From Arcobacter sp. UBA7394 (GTDB lineage: Bacteria; Campylobacterota; Campylobacteria; Campylobacterales; Arcobacteraceae), in assembly GCA_002470185.1 (NCBI GenBank), contig DKNG01000160.1:1-5318 (forward strand): a stretch of DNA of 5,318 nucleotides, written 5' to 3'. Both the position numbers and the translations under genes were made by a program. Below are positions 1-5,318 of this stretch, in pieces; the first letter of the stretch is position 1, and every line of letters begins with the position of its first letter. A model generated the notes under the pieces. The model had not been told where the DNA came from and ran no database searches. It saw only the letters and a program-made list of their open reading frames with translations.

Positions 1-42
1 CAAGCTTTATTAAATATATTAAGTAACGCAAAAGATGCTCTA
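1..42 (+). repeat. Imperfect direct repeat, kinase N-box copy 1
   Basis: These first 42 bases encode QALLNILSNAKDAL of the upstream kinase and match 5277-5318 at 31 of 42 positions in the same reading frame (counted by eye), including an identical run of 11 bases GCAAAAGATGC. It is a coding-level repeat from paralogous ATPase domains, not a mobile element end. Confidence 0.6.
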
Positions 43-327
43 ATTGATAATAATATTACTAATGCTTATATAAAAATTAAAGTAGATAGTGATTCTAAAT
101 ATGGACGTGTTATTATTGAAGATAATGCTGGTGGTATTAATTCAGAGATAATTAATAAAATTTTCGAACCTTATTTTACTACGAAAAAAGTAGGTAAAGG
201 AACTGGTATTGGATTATACATGTCGAAAATTATTATTGAGCAAAATATGAATGGTGCCTTAAATGTCAATAATTTAGATAATGGCGCGCAGTTTGAAATT
301 AAAATTCCTTTTAAAAATGAGAAGTGA
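1..327 (+). CDS. Sensor histidine kinase, C-terminal ATP-binding domain (5' end outside window)
   Basis: Frame 1 is open from the first base to a TGA at 325-327, giving the last 108 residues of a histidine kinase. The visible part is almost a complete HATPase_c (GHKL) fold, which binds ATP for autophosphorylation of a His lying upstream of the window. In order it shows the N-box LLNILSNAKDAL (visible residues 3-14), the G1 box DNAGGI (41-46), the F-box IFEPYFTTK (54-62) and the G2 box GTGIGL (67-72). It ends soon after the last strand (FEIKIPF), so no receiver or other domain follows. The dimerisation/H-box domain and any sensor are not visible. The stop lies 4 nt before the chosen start of the REC-PAS-PAS-HD-GYP gene, so the two are probably cotranscribed and this kinase is a natural candidate partner for that regulator. 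Its N-box resembles that of the kinase at the other end of the window, so the two are probably paralogues. Confidence 0.93.
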   Translation, partial: QALLNILSNAKDALIDNNITNAYIKIKVDSDSKYGRVIIEDNAGGINSEIINKIFEPYFTTKKVGKGTGIGLYMSKIIIEQNMNGALNVNNLDNGAQFEIKIPFKNEK

Positions 328-330
328 AAG
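321..330 (+). promoter_or_regulatory. Weak ribosome binding site that decides the start of the HD-GYP gene
   Basis: The purine-rich stretch GAAGTGAAAG lies just before ATG 332. It is a poor Shine-Dalgarno match but better than what precedes the other in-frame ATGs: 317 is preceded by TTTTAAAA, and 281 lies deep inside the kinase gene. The kinase stop TGA (325-327) is embedded in this stretch, so ribosomes finishing the kinase could restart at 332. Confidence 0.45.
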
Positions 331-331
331 A

Positions 332-2143
332 ATGAAAGAATTATTAAAGTATATTGAAAATATGACAGTTTTATATGTTGAGGATGAACCTTCAATTAGA
401 GAGGAATTAGAATTTTTTCTTGAAAAAAGAGTTAAGAAACTATATGTAGCTTGTAATGGAGAAGAAGGCTTTTCTATGTATGAAGAATTTATGCCTGATA
501 TAGTAATAACTGATTTACAAATGCCAAAGTTAGATGGTATTGCTATGAGTAAATTAATTAAGAATTTGAATAAAGATGCAAAAATTGTCATTGTTACTGC
601 ATTTAATGATGCTAATTATCTTTTTGAAGCTATAAAGTTAAATATTACAAATTATCTTACAAAACCATTGGATTTAAAATTTTTAATAGAAGTACTAGGT
701 GATATTTCAAAAAATATAAGTTTAGAGAAAGAACATAAAAAATTACTTAATACTTTTGAACAATATAAAAGTATTGTTGATGAAAGATCAATTATTTCAA
801 AAGCAAATAAAAAGGGAATAATTACATATGTAAATAAACCTTTTATTGAAATCTCTGGATATACAGAAGAAGAACTTCTTGGTAGTTCTCATAATATAGT
901 GAGACATGAAGATATGCCCCTTGAGTTATTTTCTGAGATGTGGAAAACTATTTTATCAAAAAAAATTTGGCAAGGGAAAATAAAAAACAAAAGAAAAAAT
1001 GGTGATTTTTATGTTGTAGATACAATCATAAAACCTATATTAAATATTGATGGTGAAATAGAAGAGTTTATTGCTTTACGAATTGATATTACTGAGCTTG
1101 AAAGTACAAAAGAATATTTTAAGAAGCTTAATGAAAAATCATCGATAAATTTAAAAGAATCAATGAGAATTGCGAATGCTTATAAAGAAGCAATTGACAA
1201 GTCTAATATTATTGTTAGAATAGATTTAGATCGAAATATTACTTATGTGAATGATTCTTTTTGTGAGATTAGTGGTTACAGTAAATCAGAAATTTTAGGT
1301 CAGCCTTATTCAATAATAAAAAGCTCTACAATTTCAGATAAAGATTATTTAAAGTACACTGATGAGATGTTTAAAGTTTTAAATAGTGGTAAAGTCTGGA
1401 AAGGTAAAGTTTCTAATAAAACTAAAAGTGGTTCATCTTTTGACTGTAATTCTACAGCTTTTCCAATTTATGATAAAAATGGAAATATATGTGAGTATAT
1501 GGGAATAAGACATGATATTACTGCAATTGAACTTTTACATAGAGAACTAGAAGATACACAAAGAGAATTAATATATAGGCTTGGTGAAGTTGGTGAAACA
1601 AGAAGCAAAGAGACTGGAAATCATGTAAAAAGAGTAGCAAATTATTCAAAACTTTTAGCAAAGAAAGCAGGAATGGAAGAAGATGAAGCAACAAGGCTTT
1701 TTGCAGCTTCACCAATGCATGATATTGGTAAAATTGGTATACCAGATTCAATTTTAAATAAGCCTGGAAAGTTAAGTGATGAAGAGTGGATTGTTATGAA
1801 AAGCCATGCTTCAATAGGTTTTGATATATTAAAAGGTTCAGAAAGAGAGATTTTAAAAGCTGCGGCGATTATTGCCTATACTCATCATGAAAAATGGGAT
1901 GGTAGTGGTTATCCTAAGGGATTAAAAGAAGAGGAAATTCACTTATATGGTAGAATTACTGCAATTGCTGATGTATTTGATGCATTAGGCAGTGATAGAG
2001 TTTATAAAAAATCTTGGCCTTTAGAAAAAATCTTAGACTTTTTTATGATGCAAAAAGGTAAACATTTTGATCCTAATTTGATTGATTTATTTATGTCTAA
2101 CTTAGATGAGTTTTTATTAATTAGGGACAAATATAAGGATTAA
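332..2143 (+). CDS. Response regulator REC-PAS-PAS-HD-GYP, predicted c-di-GMP phosphodiesterase
   Basis: This is a 603-residue cytoplasmic regulator predicted to hydrolyse cyclic-di-GMP under phosphorelay control. REC spans about residues 10-125, with acidic pocket E17-D18-E19, phospho-acceptor D61, T89 and K111. PAS1 (about 145-257) resembles the FAD-binding PAS of Aer: SGYT, HNIVRHEDMP (187-196), W204 and KNRRKNGD-like KNKRKNGD. PAS2 (about 285-400) is a diverged copy without those polar residues. A short helical linker (401-420) leads to HD-GYP (about 420-603), with E427, H431, H463-D464, K467, H492, H518-H519, the GYP motif HHEKWDGSGYP (518-528) and D547. The spacing of these metal ligands matches the trinuclear-iron HD-GYP pattern as I recall it, so it is predicted active. 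The usual SDRPYK motif reads SDRVYK here. An in-frame ATG at 281 would overlap the kinase; 332 is chosen because it follows the kinase stop by 4 nt, has purine-rich GAAAG before it and gives an N-terminus like that of the next gene. The substrate is inferred from family membership. Confidence 0.93.
   Translation: MKELLKYIENMTVLYVEDEPSIREELEFFLEKRVKKLYVACNGEEGFSMYEEFMPDIVITDLQMPKLDGIAMSKLIKNLNKDAKIVIVTAFNDANYLFEAIKLNITNYLTKPLDLKFLIEVLGDISKNISLEKEHKKLLNTFEQYKSIVDERSIISKANKKGIITYVNKPFIEISGYTEEELLGSSHNIVRHEDMPLELFSEMWKTILSKKIWQGKIKNKRKNGDFYVVDTIIKPILNIDGEIEEFIALRIDITELESTKEYFKKLNEKSSINLKESMRIANAYKEAIDKSNIIVRIDLDRNITYVNDSFCEISGYSKSEILGQPYSIIKSSTISDKDYLKYTDEMFKVLNSGKVWKGKVSNKTKSGSSFDCNSTAFPIYDKNGNICEYMGIRHDITAIELLHRELEDTQRELIYRLGEVGETRSKETGNHVKRVANYSKLLAKKAGMEEDEATRLFAASPMHDIGKIGIPDSILNKPGKLSDEEWIVMKSHASIGFDILKGSEREILKAAAIIAYTHHEKWDGSGYPKGLKEEEIHLYGRITAIADVFDALGSDRVYKKSWPLEKILDFFMMQKGKHFDPNLIDLFMSNLDEFLLIRDKYKD
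2135..2139 (+). promoter_or_regulatory. Shine-Dalgarno site for the REC-PAS gene
   Basis: AAGGA ends 6 nt before the ATG at 2146, the best ribosome binding site in the window. It lies inside the last codons of the HD-GYP gene and overlaps no other signal. It fixes the start of the REC-PAS gene and suggests that this gene is translated at least as strongly as its upstream neighbour. Confidence 0.75.
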
Positions 2144-2145
2144 TT

Positions 2146-3027
2146 ATGAAAAAGAAATTTGATAGAAATTTATTTAAAAATGTTACCTTATTGTATGTGG
2201 AAGATGATCTTATGACATTAGAAGAGATCTCTTTCTTTCTAAAAAAATATGTAAAAACATTACTTATAGCCAAAAATGGTAAAGAGGGATTAGAATTATT
2301 TAAAGAACATAATCCTGATATGGTAATTACTGACATTCAAATGCCTATTATGAATGGCTTAGAAATGAGTGAAAAAATATTTGAAATTAATCCAAACATC
2401 CCTATTGCTATAACAACTGCATTTAGCGATGGTAATTATATTATGAGAGCGATTGAACTTGGAATTGATAAATACATTATCAAGCCAATAAATATGCAAG
2501 AATTATTAGCCGTTATTCAAAAGTCTTTAAATCTATCTTTCTTGAGTAAAGATTATCATTATGAAGAATATATTCAGTTTATATTAGATAGTAATCCTAC
2601 TTTTATGTTTATAATGCATTTAAATAATGTTGAATATGCAAATAAAAGTTTTTTAGAACTTTTAGGACATGATAATGTTATTACATTAAAAGAGAATATT
2701 AATTCTTGCGATAATTTATTTGAGATTCATGGACAGGATGAAGAGACAAAATGGATCAATTATATTATGGAAAATAAGGAAGAGAGACATCTTGTATCTT
2801 TAAAAAATAATAAATGTAAAAGATATATTAAAACTGAATTCTATGTTACGTATAGACATTTTAACGAAACAAATAAAAGTGTGTTTGTTTTTGTGGATGC
2901 AAAAGAAGATAAATTAAATCAAATAAACAAAATTACTACTAGTTTACTTTTGAATAAAGAACTAGATCAAAATATTATTAAATCACTAAATGAAATTAAA
3001 TATATAACAAAAAGCAGTCAATTATGA
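2146..3027 (+). CDS. Response regulator, REC plus PAS-like domain, no recognised effector
   Basis: This is a 293-residue cytoplasmic protein. Residues 12-126 are a complete receiver domain with acidic pocket E19-D20-D21, phospho-acceptor D63 (VITDIQMP), T91 and K113 (IIKP), so it should accept phosphate from a histidine kinase. Residues about 142-255 look like a degenerate PAS domain: ILDSNPTFMFIMHLNNVEYANKSF resembles the PAS opening (written here only as positions 146-169), with YANKSF and LLG as the clearest motifs, followed by a strand-rich half ending in FVFVDA. The last 40 residues are charged and probably helical. I see no GGDEF, EAL, HD-GYP, DNA-binding or kinase motif, and the gene ends normally, so it is short by design or an old truncation rather than a fresh frameshift. 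Its REC is about 47% identical to that of the upstream gene (53 of 113 aligned by eye). The gene starts 2 nt after that gene and overlaps the next by ATGA. Likely roles are phosphate sink, connector or protein-protein switch, all inferred. Confidence 0.9.
   Translation: MKKKFDRNLFKNVTLLYVEDDLMTLEEISFFLKKYVKTLLIAKNGKEGLELFKEHNPDMVITDIQMPIMNGLEMSEKIFEINPNIPIAITTAFSDGNYIMRAIELGIDKYIIKPINMQELLAVIQKSLNLSFLSKDYHYEEYIQFILDSNPTFMFIMHLNNVEYANKSFLELLGHDNVITLKENINSCDNLFEIHGQDEETKWINYIMENKEERHLVSLKNNKCKRYIKTEFYVTYRHFNETNKSVFVFVDAKEDKLNQINKITTSLLLNKELDQNIIKSLNEIKYITKSSQL
3024..3027 (+). other. ATGA stop-start overlap (translational coupling)
   Basis: The start codon of the sensor kinase (ATG 3024-3026) overlaps the stop of the REC-PAS gene (TGA 3025-3027). 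No good Shine-Dalgarno precedes it (AGCAGTCAATT), so translation of the kinase probably depends on ribosomes terminating on the REC-PAS gene, tying the amounts of the two proteins together. Confidence 0.8.
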
Positions 3028-5318
3028 AAAACTTTAGTATAAAAGTAAAATTAATTGTAATTTTTATACTTATAAAAATAATTCCTTTATTACTTGTTGC
3101 TTATGTAGCATATGAAGGTGCTTTAAAATTAGATAACTATTTAAATTCAAGTACTAAATATCTTTTCAATAAAAGTAAAGAAATCATTCTAAATACTGCA
3201 AATCAGTCAATTGAGGATAGTACCAAGAGTTTAGATAAAAAATCACAATTATCGCTAGAAAGAATTTCTTATGAAATTGGATCAAGTATTGCTTCTTTTT
3301 TATATGAGAGAGATGAAGACTTACTATTCTTATCTAAACTAAAAATTAATCAAAGTTTATTAGAAGATTTTTATGCAAGTAAAAATAGAGATGTAATTAT
3401 TCATGAGGAGTATTTTTATGATGAAAAAAATGCTTTATGGAAAAGTAATGAAAAACTAACAAAAACTACTCGTGCAACTACAAAGGCATTGCTTTCTGAT
3501 AATGAAAAAGAATTTAACTATACAGATCCTTACTTATTGAAGAAAAAAAATATTTCTTTATATAAAGAGGTTACATATTTTGATTTAACTGGTCAAGAAA
3601 AATATAAAGTATCTTCAATTAATTCAAAACTTATAAATGTTTCTAATAAAAAAGATACTTATATTTCTTCAGAGAACTATTTTAGAGATATTTCATCACT
3701 TAAAAAAGGTGAAATTTATGTATCAAATGTAATTGGTGAACAGATTAAAACAAGAATTATTGGACGATTTACAAAAAATAAAGCAGAGAAGTCAAATATT
3801 GAATTTAATCCTAAAGAACATGGTTATGCCGGGAAAGAAAATCCTATTGGTAAAAAATTTGAAGGTATTATTAGGTTTGTAACACCTATTTATAAAGATA
3901 ATAAGAAAATTGCTTATATATCACTAGCTTTAGATCATGAACATATTATGCAGTTTACAGATACTTCTAATCCAACAAGTGCTAATGCAAAACAAAATAT
4001 TGCAGATGCTAGTGTAGGGAATTATGCTTTTATGTGGGATTATAAAGGAAGAAATATTTCTCATCCTAGGGATTATTTTATTGTTGGTTATGATAAAAGT
4101 ACGGGCCTTCCTAGTCAACCTTGGCTAAGTAAAGATATAAATAAAAAATTTAAAGAATCAGGAAAAGAGATAAATGATTTTCTAAAAGATTATCCTGCTT
4201 TTGAAGAACAATCCTTAATAAAAAAACCAAATATTGAGCAATTAGTAAAAGATCATTTAGTTCCTCTTGATTGTAGATATCTGAACTTTGCTCCACAATG
4301 TCAAGGATGGATGCAGGTTACTAAAAATGGTGGTTATGGATCTTTTCTAATTTATTGGAGTAAAGTTTGGAAGCTAACAACTGCTGCAACTATACCTTAC
4401 TATACAGGTCAATATGGAAGTACAAAAAGAGGTTTTGGTTTTGTAACAATTGGAGCTAATGTAGAAGAATTCCATGCTGCTGCTAATGAAACTAGAAAAG
4501 ATGTAACTAAAATTTTAAATTTACAAACAGAACAAATGGAAGAAATAGTTAAAAATAATGAATCCGAAATTCATAATTTTATCAAATCTTTGATAAACGA
4601 ACTTACAGCACTTACATTTATTATGATAATCTTAGTTATCATTATTGCCTTATGGTTATCTTCGTATATTAGTAAAAAAATTGATAAATTACTAGAAGGT
4701 ACTACTAAATTTGCTAATAATGAACTTGATTATAGAATTAAAGTTACCTCAAAAGATGAAATTGGAAAACTTGAAAAATCTTTTAATAATATGGCATTAA
4801 AAATTCAGTCTTTAATTAGTGAAGAAAAAAAGTTAAATGAAACATTAGAGCTAAGAGTTAAGAATGAGATTAAGAAACAAAGACAACAAGAACAAATCTT
4901 AATTCAACAGTCAAAACTTGCATCAATGGGTGAAATGATTGGAAATATTGCCCATCAATGGAGGCAACCTTTAAATGCATTAAGTTTAGTAATTCAAAAT
5001 ATTCAATTTGCATATCAAATGGATGAATTAGATGATAAATTTATGGAAAAATCTGTTATTAAGTCCAATTTATTAACCAGTAATATGTCCAAGACAATTG
5101 ATGATTTTAGAAGTTTTTTTAAACCAAATAAAATTAAAGAAAATTTTTCTTTAAATGATTCAATCAAAAATGCCATAGATTTAATTGAATCTGCTTTTAA
5201 TAACGCTGGTATTAATATTAATATTAATAAATTAGATGGAGATATTAATATTAATGGTTATAAAAATGAGTTTTCGCAAGTTCTTCTAAATATACTAAAC
5301 AATGCAAAAGATGCATTT
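3024..5318 (+). CDS. Membrane sensor histidine kinase, dCache-like periplasmic domain-HAMP-HisKA (3' end outside window)
   Basis: The frame is open for 765 codons to the window end with no stop. A short cytoplasmic start and a membrane segment (residues 10-30) are followed by a roughly 495-residue periplasmic region. Its first part has the dCache look of IYVSNVIGE (231-239) then FEGIIRFVTPIY (279-290) and a closing strand. The second part has WDYKGRNISHPR ending at 349, then a conserved-looking block with GWM (428-430), WKLTTAATIPYYTGQYG (449-465) and GFGFVTIGANVEEFH (470-484). C417 and C426 are its only visible cysteines. A coiled coil (488-526), a second membrane segment (530-549), HAMP (about 550-600, with DEIG 578-581) and another coiled coil lead to HisKA with the phospho-acceptor His in IAHQWRQPLN (H644). 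The window ends in the N-box LLNILNNAKDAF (754-765), so most of the ATP-binding domain is missing from view. The role is extracytoplasmic sensing with phosphotransfer to one of the upstream regulators; the ligand is unknown. The periplasmic part is larger than a usual dCache of about 250 residues. Confidence 0.93.
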   Translation, partial: MKNFSIKVKLIVIFILIKIIPLLLVAYVAYEGALKLDNYLNSSTKYLFNKSKEIILNTANQSIEDSTKSLDKKSQLSLERISYEIGSSIASFLYERDEDLLFLSKLKINQSLLEDFYASKNRDVIIHEEYFYDEKNALWKSNEKLTKTTRATTKALLSDNEKEFNYTDPYLLKKKNISLYKEVTYFDLTGQEKYKVSSINSKLINVSNKKDTYISSENYFRDISSLKKGEIYVSNVIGEQIKTRIIGRFTKNKAEKSNIEFNPKEHGYAGKENPIGKKFEGIIRFVTPIYKDNKKIAYISLALDHEHIMQFTDTSNPTSANAKQNIADASVGNYAFMWDYKGRNISHPRDYFIVGYDKSTGLPSQPWLSKDINKKFKESGKEINDFLKDYPAFEEQSLIKKPNIEQLVKDHLVPLDCRYLNFAPQCQGWMQVTKNGGYGSFLIYWSKVWKLTTAATIPYYTGQYGSTKRGFGFVTIGANVEEFHAAANETRKDVTKILNLQTEQMEEIVKNNESEIHNFIKSLINELTALTFIMIILVIIIALWLSSYISKKIDKLLEGTTKFANNELDYRIKVTSKDEIGKLEKSFNNMALKIQSLISEEKKLNETLELRVKNEIKKQRQQEQILIQQSKLASMGEMIGNIAHQWRQPLNALSLVIQNIQFAYQMDELDDKFMEKSVIKSNLLTSNMSKTIDDFRSFFKPNKIKENFSLNDSIKNAIDLIESAFNNAGINININKLDGDININGYKNEFSQVLLNILNNAKDAF
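5211..5256 (+). repeat. ATTAAT hexamer run inside the kinase gene
   Basis: ATTAAT occurs three times in tandem from 5211 and the ATTAATATTAAT pattern recurs at about 5243-5254. It encodes alternating Ile-Asn (INININ... INING), probably an edge strand at the start of the ATPase domain. Gain or loss of a unit would add or remove two residues without a frameshift. It may be nothing more than low complexity in an AT-rich gene. Confidence 0.5.
5277..5318 (+). repeat. Imperfect direct repeat, kinase N-box copy 2
   Basis: The last 42 bases encode QVLLNILNNAKDAF of the downstream kinase and mirror the first 42 bases of the window. The homology would be expected to continue past both window edges through the rest of the ATPase domain, which cannot be seen here. 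Confidence 0.6.

Noticed and set aside
274..591. Minus-strand open frame of 105 codons opposite the REC domain
   Set aside because: It is the reverse shadow of conserved receiver codons; a similar shadow occurs opposite the second REC at 2121-2336, as expected for paralogous coding sequence and not for a gene.
2060..2146. Rho-independent terminator or promoter between the HD-GYP and REC-PAS genes
   Set aside because: Only 2 nt separate the genes, no GC-rich hairpin with a T-run is visible, and AT-rich -10-like hexamers occur everywhere in this DNA and carry no weight.
2527..3027. Frameshifted GGDEF or kinase domain after the REC-PAS gene
   Set aside because: The sequence after 3027 is immediately a different complete protein with its own start and membrane segment, and other frames before it show no GGDEF or H-box motifs.
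3930..4118. Minus-strand open frame of 62 codons opposite the sensor kinase
   Set aside because: It lies wholly inside a well-supported kinase domain on the plus strand, has no family resemblance or ribosome binding site, and is what low-complexity AT-rich DNA gives by chance.
1..5318. Window as a closed circular element with overlapping ends
   Set aside because: The terminal 42 bases are only 31/42 identical and both encode the same N-box, so joining them would duplicate that motif. True terminal overlap would be identical. No replication or transfer gene is present.

Overview
The window is a compact, strongly AT-rich stretch of plus-strand signalling genes. The codon use (many AAA, TTA, ATT, AAT), the near-absence of intergenic DNA, the kinase H-box IAHQWRQPLN and the REC style LYVEDE...VITDxQMP...TAF.D all suggest a Campylobacterota member. 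An Arcobacter-like genus is my best guess, from pattern memory rather than a database search.

Layout: (1) nt 1-327, the last 108 residues of a histidine kinase (ATP-binding domain), cut by the window start. (2) nt 332-2143, a 603-residue response regulator of the form REC-PAS-PAS-HD-GYP, a predicted cyclic-di-GMP phosphodiesterase. (3) nt 2146-3027, a 293-residue regulator with a REC domain and a PAS-like domain but no recognisable effector. (4) nt 3024-5318, a membrane histidine kinase with a very large periplasmic sensor (dCache-like), HAMP and HisKA domains, cut by the window end at the N-box of its ATPase domain. The gaps are 4 nt, 2 nt and a 4-nt ATGA overlap, so the four genes almost certainly form one operon. 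Its promoter and terminator lie outside the window. No minus-strand gene, RNA gene, mobile element or CRISPR array is supported.

Working model: two kinases bracket two regulators whose receiver domains are clear tandem duplicates (about 47% identical in a hand alignment). Kinase phosphorylation would control c-di-GMP breakdown by the HD-GYP protein, and the short REC-PAS protein would act as a competing receiver, phosphate sink or connector. The first PAS of the HD-GYP protein matches the E. coli Aer PAS domain at the residues known to be needed for FAD binding, so this phosphodiesterase may also sense redox state or oxygen directly. The fourth gene would add an extracytoplasmic ligand input. 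The families are all known; the possible novelty is the combination: an Aer-type redox PAS inside an HD-GYP response regulator, paired with an effectorless twin regulator between two kinases.
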